The notes under the pieces are model-generated. The model did no database searches, was not told where the DNA came from, and worked only from the letters and a program-made list of their open reading frames with translations. Below, piece by piece: positions 35,863-45,332 of a stretch of 64,000 bases of DNA. Position numbers and translations under genes: made by a program. The DNA is taken from the NCBI RefSeq assembly GCF_008831235.1, contig NZ_WBKF01000001.1, positions 682,001-746,000 on the forward strand. Reading direction: 5' to 3'. Source of the stretch: Pseudoclavibacter sp. CFCC 11306 (GTDB lineage Bacteria > Actinomycetota > Actinomycetes > Actinomycetales > Microbacteriaceae). Position 1 is the first letter of the stretch, and every line of letters begins with the position of its first letter.

Positions 35863-37298
35863 CAGCTCTCGGGGAGGGCACGGCCCTCTTCGTATCCGGC
35901 AGCCGACTGGATACCGATGGTCGCGCGCTCGCGGAACTGGGCGAGATCGGCGGCACCGGCATACGTCGCCGCAGAGCGAACGCCTGCGGTGATCTGGTCG
36001 AGGATGTCTTCGGTCGACGGAGTGAGCGGATCGATGTAGAGCTTCGAGTCGCTGATGCCCTCAGAGAAGATCGACTTGCGAGCCTGCTCCAGCGGGGTGA
36101 GCTTCGCGAATCGGCCCGCGACCGCCTTCGAAGAGGCCATGCCGTAGTTGCGTTTGAAGAGACGCCCGGCCTCGTCACGCTCGACGACGCCCGGAGACTC
36201 GATGGTGCCGGCCAGCCAGGAGCCGATCATCACGGCGTTGGCTCCGGCGGCGAGCGCCAGCGCGACGTCGCGCGGGTAGCGCACTCCCCCGTCGGCCCAG
36301 ACTCCGGCGCCGATCGAGCGAGCGGTCGTGGCGGCCTCGAGCACGGCTGAGAACTGTGGCCGACCGACCGAGGTCATCATGCGGGTGGTGCACATGGCCC
36401 CCGGTCCGACCCCGACTTTGACGATGTCGGCACCGGCGGCGACGAGATCTTCGACCCCCTGCGCGGTGACCACGTTGCCGGCGACCACAGCATGGGTCTT
36501 CGAGACGCTGCGCACCGCTTCGAGCGCGTTGAGCATCTGCTTCTGGTGGCCGTGTGCGGTGTCGACCACGAGCACGTCGACACCGGCGGCGATGAACGCC
36601 TCGGCGCGACCCGCGACGTCGCCGTTGATGCCGATCGCCGCGGCCACCCGAAGGCGGCCCTGCGCATCGACGTTGGGGCGGTACACGGTCGAGCGCATCG
36701 CCTGTTTCTGGTTGACCGTGCCGAGCAGACGGTCACCGTCGAAGACGGCTGCGAGCTGGTGACCACGATCGTGCAGGGTGTTGAAAAGCGTTTCGGCGTC
36801 GGGTACTTCGCTCTGCTGCAGCACCGGCTGGTCGCCATGGACGAGGTCGCCGAGCCGAGCGTCGTCGAGTGCACGAGAGAGCACCGTGGCAGACAGAACG
36901 CCGACGAACCCGCCTTGGGCATCCTGCACGACGAAGCCGTGCCCCTCTGCCGGAGGGAGCATCCGCTTCGCCTGGGCGACCTGCAGGTCGGCGTCGACCA
37001 GGAAAGGCGAGGCGAACCGAGACGAGCGCTCTTTGACCCAGGCGACCGCATCGAGCAGAGACTGTTCGTCCATGTCTTGGGGCAGCACGCCGAGACCGCC
37101 GCGGCGTGCCAGAGAGGCGGCAAGCCGCGGACCGGTGACGGCGTTCATGTTCGCGGCGACGATCGGCGTGGTCATTCCGGTGACGTCGTCGCTGGCCAGA
37201 TCGACGCGCAGACGTGACCCGACCTCACTGCGCGAGGGAATCAGGAAGACATCTGAATAGGTCAGATCGTATTGGGGCCGCGAATCATAGAAGCGCAT
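35859..37298 (-). CDS. guaB1: GuaB1 family IMP dehydrogenase-related protein (probable GMP reductase)
   Basis: A 479-residue TIM-barrel enzyme interrupted by a CBS pair (about residues 90-210). Family blocks are present: NMNAVTGPRLAASLARRGGLGVLPQD, AAAIGINGDVAGRAEAFIAAGVDVLVVDTAHGH, GNVVTAQGVEDLVAAGADIVKVGVGPGAMCTTRMMT with the catalytic cysteine, ADGGVRYPRDVALALAAGANAVMIGSWLAGT. Actinobacterial GuaB1 has been characterised in mycobacteria as a CBS-containing GMP reductase (GMP to IMP), and the sequence fits that branch. A TAGCGT box seven nt before the ATG suggests leaderless expression. First gene of the operon with two CNNM genes. Confidence 0.88.
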   Translation of the reverse strand: MRFYDSRPQYDLTYSDVFLIPSRSEVGSRLRVDLASDDVTGMTTPIVAANMNAVTGPRLAASLARRGGLGVLPQDMDEQSLLDAVAWVKERSSRFASPFLVDADLQVAQAKRMLPPAEGHGFVVQDAQGGFVGVLSATVLSRALDDARLGDLVHGDQPVLQQSEVPDAETLFNTLHDRGHQLAAVFDGDRLLGTVNQKQAMRSTVYRPNVDAQGRLRVAAAIGINGDVAGRAEAFIAAGVDVLVVDTAHGHQKQMLNALEAVRSVSKTHAVVAGNVVTAQGVEDLVAAGADIVKVGVGPGAMCTTRMMTSVGRPQFSAVLEAATTARSIGAGVWADGGVRYPRDVALALAAGANAVMIGSWLAGTIESPGVVERDEAGRLFKRNYGMASSKAVAGRFAKLTPLEQARKSIFSEGISDSKLYIDPLTPSTEDILDQITAGVRSAATYAGAADLAQFRERATIGIQSAAGYEEGRALPESW

Positions 37299-37471
37299 GC
37301 AGTCAACGCTAGTGCATCGCTTTCGGTTGCTGGTGAGCTGCGGGCGCTGGTTCCACGACCCCGTCGATCGGTTCCAACATCTGTCGGAGAATCATCGACG
37401 TCGAATTCGGCCGTTCGGGGAATGCCGGTAGGGTTGTCTCGTCAGCATTTCGATGAAGAGAGGCGATTGTC

Positions 37472-40400
37472 TTGGCCACCAGCGGATCAGGCAGCTTCGA
37501 CCCCCAGGAATTCGGGGCCAACCAATGGCTCGTCGAGCAGGTCTACGAGCAGTTTCAGAAAGACCCGGCTAGCGTCGATAAGGAATGGTTGCCCATTCTG
37601 CAGAACTATCGCCCCGACAGCGCGGTGAAACCCGCCGCAGACCAGCCGGCGCCCGCCAGCACCGGAGTCGAGCACGCGCCATCCGGCGGTGCACGTCTCT
37701 CCGACGGCACGACCGACGCACGCCTCGATCGGCAGGCGCAGCTGGCTCAGCAGGCCGAAGAAGACCTGCACAGCACGCCGCACCCCGGGCCTGTGCCCCC
37801 GGTGCGATCGACGCTGCCGACGGCGTCTCCTTTCCCGACCGCCTCGATTCCGATCGTCGGCGACCTGCCAGTGGCTCGCACCACGAACTTCGCCCCTGCG
37901 CCGAAGCCGATTCCCGCTGATCGCAACACGCAGCTGGCCAAGCCCGTCGGTGAGACTCCCGCAGAGCCCGACGCTCGCGAACCCGTGGTCACCCCGCTGA
38001 GAGGCATGCCCAAGGCGCTTGCCCGCAATATGGACGAGTCGCTGACCGTACCCACCGCGACCAGCGTGCGCACGATCCCGGCGAAGATCCTCATCGACAA
38101 CCGCATCGTGATCAACAACCATCTCAAGCGTTCGCTCGGCGGCAAGGTGTCGTTCACACAGATCATCGGATGGGCGCTCGTCCAGGCGCTGAAGAGCTTC
38201 CCCAGCCAGAACGTCTACTACGACGTGGTCGACGGCAAGCCGTCGGTCGTGCAGCCCGCGCACATCAACCTCGGCATCGCCGTCGATGTGCCGAAGAAAG
38301 ACGGCACTCGAGCGCTGCTGGTGCCCGGCATCAAGCAGACCGAAGAGATGGACTTCGAGCAGTTCATCACCGCCTACGACCAAGTGGTCGACAAAGCCCG
38401 TCACAACAAGCTGACCGCCGACGACTTCAGCGGCGTCACCATCTCGCTCACCAACCCCGGAGGCATCGGAACGGTGCACTCCGTGCCGCGCCTGATGAAG
38501 GGGCAGGGCACGATCATCGGCGCCGGCGCGCTCAACTACCCCGCTGAGTACTCCGGCGTGAGCGCCGAGACGATCGCCAAGCTGGGCATCTCGAAGGTCG
38601 TCACGCTGACCTCGACCTACGACCACCGTGTCATCCAGGGTGCCGGCTCCGGCCAGTTCCTCAAGATCGTGCACGAGCTGCTGCTCGGCGACCACGGCTT
38701 CTATGACGACATCTTCGAGTCGCTGCGTCTGCCCTACGAGCCGGTGCGGTGGGTGCCCGATGTGGCCATCAACTCGTCTGACGAGGTTGGCCGTGCCGCC
38801 CGCGTGCAGCAGCTGATCCACGCGTACCGGGTGCGAGGTCACCTGATCGCCAACATCGACCCGCTGGAGTACCACCAGCGCCGCCACCCCGACCTGGACA
38901 TCCTGACGCACGGACTGACGCACTGGGATCTCGACCGGTCGTTCGTGACCGGAGGCATCACCGGCGCTCCCACGGCCAAGCTGCGCGAGATCTTGGGTCA
39001 GCTGCGAGACAGCTACTGCCGCAATGTGGGCGTCGAGTACATGCATATTCAAGACCCCGAGCAGCGTGAGTGGCTGCAGGATCAGCTCGAACGCCCGTAC
39101 TCCAAGCCCGGGCACGACACACAGCTGCACATCCTGAAGAAGCTCAACGAGGCCGAGGCTTTCGAGACCTTCCTGCAGACGAAGTTCGTCGGCCAGAAGC
39201 GCTTCTCGCTCGAAGGCAGCGAATCGCTCATCGCCCTGCTCGACGAGGTGCTGCAGCGCGCGGCCGACGAAGAGCTCGACGAGGTCGGCATCGGCATGGC
39301 CCACCGCGGCCGTCTGAACGTGCTGACGAACATCGCCGGCAAGACCTATGCGCAGGTGTTCCGCGAGTTCGAAGGCACCCAGCCGCAGCAGACCGGTTCG
39401 GGCGATGTGAAGTACCACCTCGGCACCGAAGGCGTGTTCACGAGTGAGCAGGAGCGTCAGGTCAAGGTGTACTTGGCCGCGAACCCCTCGCACCTCGAGG
39501 TGGTCAACACGGTGCTCGAAGGCATAGTGCGCGCCAAGCAGGACGCACAGCCGCACAAGACGTTCAATGTGCTGCCGATTCTGGTGCACGGCGACGCGGC
39601 CTTCGCCGGCCAGGGCTCGGTCTACGAGGCGCTGCAGATGTCGCAGCTGCGCGGATACCGCACCGGCGGCACCATCCACGTGATCGTCAACAACCAGATC
39701 GGTTTCACGACCAAGCCGTACGACGGTCGTTCGTCGGTCTACCCGACCGATGTCGGCCGTACGATCCAGGCGCCGATCTTCCATGTGAACGGCGATGACC
39801 CGGAGTCCGTCGTGCGCGTGGCCGAACTGGCCTTCCAGTACCGACAGCGCTTCCACGGCGACGTGCTCATCGACATGGTCAGCTACCGTCGTCGCGGCCA
39901 CAACGAGGGCGACGATCCGTCGATGACCCAGCCTCTGATGTACGGCATCATCGAGTCGAAGCGCTCGGTGCGTGCGCTCTACACCTCGGCGCTGATCGGT
40001 CGTGGCGACATCACACAAGAGGAGTACGACAAGGCCGACGCCGACTTCCACGCGGAGCTCGAGCGCGCGTTCAACGAGACGCACGCCGCCCAGAAGGAGT
40101 CGTACGAGGAGTCGCTCGGCGCCGGCGGCCACACTGCTCGGGCGATCAACGACATCCAGCTGCCCGAGGCACAGCAGCACGAGGCTGCAGCGGCAGGCGG
40201 CACCTTCGAACGGGCCACCAGCATTCCGCAGGCCCTCGTCGAGCGCATCGGTGACGCCCACGTGGCGGTGCCTGAGGGTTTCACCGTGCATCGCAAGCTC
40301 AAAAAAGTGCTCGAGAAGCGCTTCGAGATGTCGCGCAATGGCCATATCGACTGGGCGTTCGGCGAGCTGCTCGCCTTCGGTTCGCTGCTCGTGCAGGGTG

Positions 40401-41365
40401 TGCCGGTGCGCTTCACCGGTCAGGACTCCCGTCGCGGCACGTTCGTGCAGCGCCACGCGGTGCTGCACGATCAGAAGAACGGCCAGGAGTGGTTCCCGCT
40501 GCTGAACCTCGCCAACGAGCAGGCCGGCTTCTGGATCTACGACTCACTGCTCAGTGAGTTCGCAGTCATGGCGTTCGAGTACGGCTACTCGGTCGAGAAC
40601 ACCAAGGCGCTGACGCTGTGGGAGGGCCAGTTCGGCGACTTCGCCAACGGCGCTCAGACCGTCATCGACGAGTTCATCAGCTCGGCCGAGCAGAAGTGGG
40701 GGCAGCGTTCAGGGCTCGTACTGCTGCTGCCGCACGGTTACGAGGGTCAGGGCCCTGACCATTCGTCGGCACGTATCGAACGGTACCTGTCGCTTGCCGC
40801 GCAGGAGAACTTGATCGTGGCCCAGCCTTCGACGCCGGCCTCGCACTTCCATCTGCTGCGCCGTCAGGCGTTCAGCCGGCCACAGCATCCGCTGATCGTG
40901 ATCACCCCGAAGTCGATGCTGCGTCTGAAGACGGCGGTGAGCCCAGTCGAAGACTTCACGCACGGCCAGTTCGAGCCGGTGCTCGACGAGACCCGTTCAA
41001 TCGACAAGAATGCGGTTCGTCGAGTCGTCGTGGTCAGCGGCCGTCTCTACTGGGAGATGCTGGCCGCGCTGCAGAAGTCAGGTGACACCACGGTCGCACT
41101 GGTTCGTCTTGAGCAGTACTACCCGCTGCCCGAGACAGAGCTTCGGCGGGTGCTCGCACAGTATCCGAACGCCGAACTCGTCTTCGCACAGGACGAGCCC
41201 GAAAACCAGGGCGCCTGGCCGTTCCTCGCACTGCACATGCCGAAAGCCGTGGGCGACCGCAAGGTTCAGGTCGTCTCGCGTGAGGCTGCGGCTTCGCCTG
41301 CGACCGGCTCGCAGTTCAGGCACAAGCAGCAGGAAGCAGACCTGATCGCGCGCGCCTTCGGCTGA
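37472..41365 (+). CDS. kgd: Multifunctional 2-oxoglutarate dehydrogenase E1 / succinyltransferase (Kgd)
   Basis: A 1297-residue TCA-cycle enzyme typical of actinobacteria. Order: E1 N-terminal segment (GANQWLVEQVYEQFQKDPASVDKEWLPIL), Pro/Ala linker, an E2-type acyltransferase domain without lipoyl domain (about 165-410, with TYDHRVIQGAGSGQFL near 380 replacing the usual HxxxDG), then the ThDP-dependent E1 (GIGMAHRGRLNVL, GDAAFAGQGSVYEALQMSQLRGYRTGGTIHVIVNNQIGFTT near 707, HGYEGQGPDHSSARIERYL). TTG start with AGAGAGG upstream. Partners (E3, lipoyl-E2) are not in the window; GarA-type control is usual in the family. Confidence 0.95.
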   Translation: MATSGSGSFDPQEFGANQWLVEQVYEQFQKDPASVDKEWLPILQNYRPDSAVKPAADQPAPASTGVEHAPSGGARLSDGTTDARLDRQAQLAQQAEEDLHSTPHPGPVPPVRSTLPTASPFPTASIPIVGDLPVARTTNFAPAPKPIPADRNTQLAKPVGETPAEPDAREPVVTPLRGMPKALARNMDESLTVPTATSVRTIPAKILIDNRIVINNHLKRSLGGKVSFTQIIGWALVQALKSFPSQNVYYDVVDGKPSVVQPAHINLGIAVDVPKKDGTRALLVPGIKQTEEMDFEQFITAYDQVVDKARHNKLTADDFSGVTISLTNPGGIGTVHSVPRLMKGQGTIIGAGALNYPAEYSGVSAETIAKLGISKVVTLTSTYDHRVIQGAGSGQFLKIVHELLLGDHGFYDDIFESLRLPYEPVRWVPDVAINSSDEVGRAARVQQLIHAYRVRGHLIANIDPLEYHQRRHPDLDILTHGLTHWDLDRSFVTGGITGAPTAKLREILGQLRDSYCRNVGVEYMHIQDPEQREWLQDQLERPYSKPGHDTQLHILKKLNEAEAFETFLQTKFVGQKRFSLEGSESLIALLDEVLQRAADEELDEVGIGMAHRGRLNVLTNIAGKTYAQVFREFEGTQPQQTGSGDVKYHLGTEGVFTSEQERQVKVYLAANPSHLEVVNTVLEGIVRAKQDAQPHKTFNVLPILVHGDAAFAGQGSVYEALQMSQLRGYRTGGTIHVIVNNQIGFTTKPYDGRSSVYPTDVGRTIQAPIFHVNGDDPESVVRVAELAFQYRQRFHGDVLIDMVSYRRRGHNEGDDPSMTQPLMYGIIESKRSVRALYTSALIGRGDITQEEYDKADADFHAELERAFNETHAAQKESYEESLGAGGHTARAINDIQLPEAQQHEAAAAGGTFERATSIPQALVERIGDAHVAVPEGFTVHRKLKKVLEKRFEMSRNGHIDWAFGELLAFGSLLVQGVPVRFTGQDSRRGTFVQRHAVLHDQKNGQEWFPLLNLANEQAGFWIYDSLLSEFAVMAFEYGYSVENTKALTLWEGQFGDFANGAQTVIDEFISSAEQKWGQRSGLVLLLPHGYEGQGPDHSSARIERYLSLAAQENLIVAQPSTPASHFHLLRRQAFSRPQHPLIVITPKSMLRLKTAVSPVEDFTHGQFEPVLDETRSIDKNAVRRVVVVSGRLYWEMLAALQKSGDTTVALVRLEQYYPLPETELRRVLAQYPNAELVFAQDEPENQGAWPFLALHMPKAVGDRKVQVVSREAAASPATGSQFRHKQQEADLIARAFG

Positions 41366-41378
41366 TCGTCGCCGCAGA

Positions 41379-41425
41379 CGTGAAGAGGCCCGGCCGGAGA
41401 AAATCTCCGGCCGGGCCTCTTCACG
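41379..41425. terminator. Strong terminator after kgd
   Basis: A perfect 22-bp stem (arms 41379-41400 and 41404-41425) with an AAA loop, followed by TTGTT. It serves kgd; the reverse strand could also stop transcription from the sigR unit. Confidence 0.9.
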
Positions 41426-41512
41426 TTGTTCGATCGTCGCGGCGGACCGTCAGTGCAGTCGACGCAGTCGATGACCTGAGCGACGCAGCGAGTCACTCTT
41501 CGGCGTACGGGA

Positions 41513-41779
41513 TCAGTGTTCGGCGTGCAGGGTGCGCAGACGTGCGACCACCCGGCGCTTCAACGCCTCGGGAGCCTCTTCACGGCACCCGCGTAAGATC
41601 ACCTCGGTGAGCACCATGCTCACCTGGTGCTCGCTGGTGCACTCCGGGCAGGTGCGCATGTGTTCGTCGAAGACCCTCGCCTCATCAGCCGTGAGTTCGG
41701 CATGCACGTACTCTTCGAGCTGTTCACGCACATGCTCGCATTCGGTGATCGCCGCATCGTTCTCGCTTTTGCGAATCAT
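41513..41779 (-). CDS. rsrA: RsrA-like zinc anti-sigma factor
   Basis: An 88-residue redox switch that binds and inhibits the adjacent sigma factor. The zinc anti-sigma motif is H40-x3-C44-x2-C47 ([10 protein letters not shown]), with the additional C14 (ITECEHV), the same spacing as in Streptomyces RsrA (C11, H37, C41, C44). Disulfide stress would expel zinc and free the sigma factor. Translationally coupled to sigR by a 4-nt overlap. Confidence 0.9.
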   Translation of the reverse strand: MIRKSENDAAITECEHVREQLEEYVHAELTADEARVFDEHMRTCPECTSEHQVSMVLTEVILRGCREEAPEALKRRVVARLRTLHAEH

Positions 41780-42507
41780 TTGTCGTTCACCGTCTTCTTC
41801 TTCGCCGTCGTGCTCTTCGCACGTGTCGACCGTTTGTTCGCCGCCGACTTGTCGCTGAGCCCGAGCTGCTTCGCATAGTCGGCAAGCTCAGTGCGCAGCA
41901 GCTTTCGACCACGATGCAGCCGCGACATCACGGTGCCGATCGGCGTCTTCATCACGTCTGCGATCTCTTGGTATGAGAAGCCTTCGACGTCGGCCAGCAG
42001 CACTGCCAGCCGAAAGTCTTCGGGAAGGTTCTGCAGCGCCTCTTTCACCTGCGACTCCGGCATACGGTCGAGGGCCTCGATCTCGGCCGACCGCGAAGAC
42101 GTCGCAGTCGCCGACTCGGCACCGCCCATCTGCCACTCTTCCAGAGCGTCGATGCTCTCAGTGCCTTTGGTGCGCTGCTTCTTGCGATACGTGTTGATGT
42201 ATGTGTTGGTCAGAATGCGGTAGAGCCACGCTTTGAGATTGGTGCCCTGTCGAAACGATCCGAACGCCTGGAACGCCTTGGCGTATGTCTCTTGCACGAG
42301 GTCTTGGGCGTCAGACGGGTTTCGAGTCATGCGCATCGCCACACCGTAGAGCTGGTCGATGAACGGCATGGCCTGCTGCTGGAACAGCTCGCGACGTTCG
42401 TCGGCCGACAGCCGTGTGACGTCGAGCGGAGCCTGCGTCGACTCCACGGGCAGCGGCTCGGGCGTTGAGCTCTGCGAACTTTCGTGATCGGTGGTCGGGG
42501 ATGTCAT
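41776..42507 (-). CDS. sigR: SigR/SigH-type ECF sigma factor
   Basis: A 243-residue sigma factor for thiol-oxidative stress genes. Region 2 ([59 protein letters not shown]) and region 4 ([44 protein letters not shown]) match SigR closely. A Lys/Ser/Thr-rich basic tail of about 35 residues follows. I use the ATG at 42507; a TTG 15 codons upstream is possible, as SigR homologues can have alternative starts. The operon order is sigma then anti-sigma. Divergent from aroA. Confidence 0.9.
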   Translation of the reverse strand: MTSPTTDHESSQSSTPEPLPVESTQAPLDVTRLSADERRELFQQQAMPFIDQLYGVAMRMTRNPSDAQDLVQETYAKAFQAFGSFRQGTNLKAWLYRILTNTYINTYRKKQRTKGTESIDALEEWQMGGAESATATSSRSAEIEALDRMPESQVKEALQNLPEDFRLAVLLADVEGFSYQEIADVMKTPIGTVMSRLHRGRKLLRTELADYAKQLGLSDKSAANKRSTRAKSTTAKKKTVNDK

Positions 42508-42595
42508 CCTGCCCAAGTCTACCGGTCTCTCTGCGAGACATGTCGCTGTCAACGGATGCGTCCTCTCGCCTCGCCTGTGCAGTCACTGCTGCCGA

Positions 42596-42601
42596 TACAC
42601 T
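42596..42601 (+). promoter_or_regulatory. Putative -10 box of aroA (leaderless)
   Basis: TACACT followed by eight nt (no Shine-Dalgarno) and the ATG of aroA. Confidence 0.5.
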
Positions 42602-42609
42602 TAACAACG

Positions 42610-44058
42610 ATGCAGATACGTGGCTATTCCAGAGACGGCGAGCGCGCCGCGACCGATGTCCCTCCCACACGACCGTGGGTGGCCCCCACCCCGGCTGGCC
42701 CTGTGAACGGAACGGTGCGCATTCCCGGTTCGAAGTCGCTGACGAACCGCGAGCTGGTGCTGGCCGCTCTGGCCGACGCCCCCTCCGTGCTGCGAGCGCC
42801 GTTGCACTCCCGCGACAGCGCCCTGATGATCGAGGCGCTGCGTCAGCTCGGCGCCCGCATCGAGCCGGTGGCGGATGCCCCGCGCGACCCCGCCTCCCCC
42901 GCTGCGTCCGCCTTCCTCACTGGTCTGCCGACCACGGCATCCGCTGCCGCCTCGACGGATCGCAGCGGCGACCTGCGCGTCACCCCGATCGCCGACGTGC
43001 ACGGCAGCGTCTCGATCGACTGCGGCCTGGCGGGCACGGTCATGCGCTTCGTGCCGCCGATCGCAGCGATGGCGATGGGGCCGGTCGGCTTCGACGGTGA
43101 CCCGCACGCCCGGCAGCGGCCCATGCGTGCGATCATCGAGGCGCTGCGACAGCTCGGCGTCGACGTGGCCGACGACGGTCGCGGCGGCATGCCGTTCACC
43201 GTGCACGGCACCGGATCGGTGAGCGGTTCGCACATTCGCATCGACGCCTCTGCTTCGAGTCAGTTCGTCTCGGCTCTGCTGCTTGCGGCGCCCCGGTATC
43301 AGGGTGTCACGACGATCGAGCATGTGGGTGATCGGGTGCCCAGCCTGCCGCACATCGAGATGACGATCGCGACGCTCGCCGAGCACGGGGTCACGGTCGA
43401 GCGGCTGGGGCCCACCTGTTGGCGGGTGGCCGAGCAGCCGATCGCCGGAGCCAATGTGCGACTCGAGCCAGATCTCTCGAACGCGGCTCCTTTCCTGGCC
43501 GCGGCCCTGGTGACCGGCGGTCAGGTCTCGGTCGACGGCTGGCCCGCCCGCACCACACAGGTCGGGGCGCTGCTGCCCGAGCTCTTCGCTGCGTTCGGCG
43601 GTCGTTCCGAACTCGCAGAGGGTGTGCTGACGCTCAGCGGCAGCGGCGAACTGCATGGCGCCGATCTCGATCTCTCAGCAGCCGGCGAGCTGGCTCCGAC
43701 CATCGCGGCAGTCGCGGCACTGGCTGACACACCGAGTCGGCTGCGCGGCATCGCGCATCTGCGCGGGCACGAGACCGATCGTCTCGCGGCGCTCGAGAAC
43801 GACATCAACGGACTGGGCGGCCGGGCGAGACAGACCGACGACGGGCTGATCATCGAGCCTGCCGAGCTGCACGGGGGGTCGTGGCAGGCCTATGCCGATC
43901 ATCGCATGGCCACGGCCGGCGCAGTGATCGGGCTACTGGTGACCGACGTCGAAGTCGACGACATCAACTCGACCGGCAAGACCCTGCCAGACTTCGCAGG
44001 CATGTGGTCAGCACTGGTCGAACCGCCGAAGACCGACCTGCTGAGTCTGGGCATCTGA
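42610..44058 (+). CDS. aroA: 3-phosphoshikimate 1-carboxyvinyltransferase (EPSP synthase)
   Basis: The sixth step of the shikimate pathway (shikimate-3-phosphate + PEP). The 482-residue protein shows IPGSKSLTNRELVLAALADAPS, SRDSALMIEALRQLG, DCGLAGTVMRFVPP, FDGDPHARQRPM, DASASSQFVSALLLAAPR, LEPDLSNAAPFLAAAL, RGHETDRLAALE and YADHRMATAGAVIGL. An Ala/Pro/Thr-rich insertion of about 30 residues follows GARIEPV. It is co-transcribed with rsgA, one nt downstream, a pairing common in actinobacteria. Confidence 0.95.
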   Translation: MQIRGYSRDGERAATDVPPTRPWVAPTPAGPVNGTVRIPGSKSLTNRELVLAALADAPSVLRAPLHSRDSALMIEALRQLGARIEPVADAPRDPASPAASAFLTGLPTTASAAASTDRSGDLRVTPIADVHGSVSIDCGLAGTVMRFVPPIAAMAMGPVGFDGDPHARQRPMRAIIEALRQLGVDVADDGRGGMPFTVHGTGSVSGSHIRIDASASSQFVSALLLAAPRYQGVTTIEHVGDRVPSLPHIEMTIATLAEHGVTVERLGPTCWRVAEQPIAGANVRLEPDLSNAAPFLAAALVTGGQVSVDGWPARTTQVGALLPELFAAFGGRSELAEGVLTLSGSGELHGADLDLSAAGELAPTIAAVAALADTPSRLRGIAHLRGHETDRLAALENDINGLGGRARQTDDGLIIEPAELHGGSWQAYADHRMATAGAVIGLLVTDVEVDDINSTGKTLPDFAGMWSALVEPPKTDLLSLGI

Positions 44059-44059
44059 G

Positions 44060-45250
44060 ATGACCTGGACAGAGGGCGGCGCAGAAGAGCGCGGGCTTTG
44101 GGACGACTATGACGAGTCGGACGTGCGGGTGCGGCCGAACCCCAAGGCCAACCGGCCGCGCAGCAAGAGACGGCCTGCGCACGACGACGCACAGCAGGCC
44201 TTCGTCATCGCGGTCGATCGCGGTCGCTACCAGCTCGAGGTGGCATCCACCGGCCAGCCGGTCACTGCCGCCCGGGCACGCGAGCTGCGCCGCAAACAGA
44301 TCGTGGTCGGCGATCGTGTGGCCGTGGTCGGCGACCTCAGCGGAGACGACGGCACGCTCGCCCGCATCGTGCGTGTCGAGCCGCGCACGACAGTGCTGCG
44401 GCGCAGCGCCGACGACATCGACTCAGTCGAACGTGTGGTGGTGGCCAACGCAGACCGGCTGATCATCGTGGTGGCCGCCGCGCAGCCGGATCCAAGCCTC
44501 GGATTCATCGATCGGTGCATCGTCGCCGCGCTCGACGCCGGCATCGTTCCCATCGTGGCCGTCACGAAGACCGACCTGGCGAGCGCCGCACCGGTGCACG
44601 AGCATCTCGCGGGTCTCGACATCGAAGTGCTTGAGAGCCGTGCCGACCGCTTCGCGAGCGATGCTGTGATCGACGTCGCCCTCGGGCACATCGCGGTGCT
44701 GATCGGGCACTCGGGCGTGGGCAAGTCCACGCTGCTGAACGCGGTGGTGCCCGAGGCCGATCGCGCGACCGGGCATGTCAACGCGGTGACCGGTCGAGGC
44801 CGGCACACGTCGTCGTCTGCGCTGGCCTGCCGGGTCGAGGAGGTCGCGGCGAATGCTGCGGATGCCCCGGATACCGCGGATGCCGGAGCCGGTGAAGCCG
44901 CTGCCCCAGGCCGCTCGAATCACGGACGCGGCTCGCGCGACTCGGCTGGCGAGCGCGACTCGGCGGTCGCCATGGCCTCCCACGACGACGATCACGTCGC
45001 GGTCGACGCGCGCCACGGGTGGCTCATCGACACACCGGGAGTGCGATCGTTCGGGCTCGGCCATGTGCAGGCCGATCGAGTGTTCCAGGCGTTCCCAGAT
45101 CTCGAGTCGCTGGTGCCGGTCGTCGCACAGACTCCCATCGAGCAGCTCGACGCAGACGAGCTCGCAGCAGAGCTGCCCTCAGAGCTGCATCAGCGCGTGC
45201 ATTCGCTGGTGCGGGTGCTGCGCAATCTGCACGACCGCCCGAAGTACTGA
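44060..45250 (+). CDS. rsgA: Ribosome small-subunit GTPase RsgA
   Basis: A circularly permuted GTPase for late 30S maturation, 396 residues. An OB fold comes first (about 45-110), then G4 VTKTD (168-172), G1 GHSGVGKST (216-224), switch I GRGRHTSSS (245-253) and G3 DTPG (324-327). Between switch I and G3 there is an Ala/Asp/Ser-rich insertion of about 55 residues (roughly 258-313) that I do not know from other RsgA proteins. The C-terminal Cys-His zinc finger of E. coli RsgA is absent. Confidence 0.9.
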   Translation: MTWTEGGAEERGLWDDYDESDVRVRPNPKANRPRSKRRPAHDDAQQAFVIAVDRGRYQLEVASTGQPVTAARARELRRKQIVVGDRVAVVGDLSGDDGTLARIVRVEPRTTVLRRSADDIDSVERVVVANADRLIIVVAAAQPDPSLGFIDRCIVAALDAGIVPIVAVTKTDLASAAPVHEHLAGLDIEVLESRADRFASDAVIDVALGHIAVLIGHSGVGKSTLLNAVVPEADRATGHVNAVTGRGRHTSSSALACRVEEVAANAADAPDTADAGAGEAAAPGRSNHGRGSRDSAGERDSAVAMASHDDDHVAVDARHGWLIDTPGVRSFGLGHVQADRVFQAFPDLESLVPVVAQTPIEQLDADELAAELPSELHQRVHSLVRVLRNLHDRPKY

Positions 45251-45320
45251 CCGCGAGCCTTTCGACGGGCAGTCGAGAGCTGTCGGCGTGCCGACCGCGG
45301 TGCGACTGAACGGGCGCAGG

Positions 45321-45326
45321 TACCCT
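45321..45326 (+). promoter_or_regulatory. Putative -10 box of hisN (leaderless)
   Basis: TACCCT, then TGAGGC and the ATG at 45333, with the same six-nt spacing as several other genes here. Confidence 0.45.
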
Positions 45327-45332
45327 TGAGGC

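Noticed and set aside
37487-40468. A 993-codon open frame antisense to kgd
   Set aside because: It mirrors kgd codon by codon; GC-rich third positions keep the opposite strand open. No domain or RBS, and kgd matches its family along its full length.
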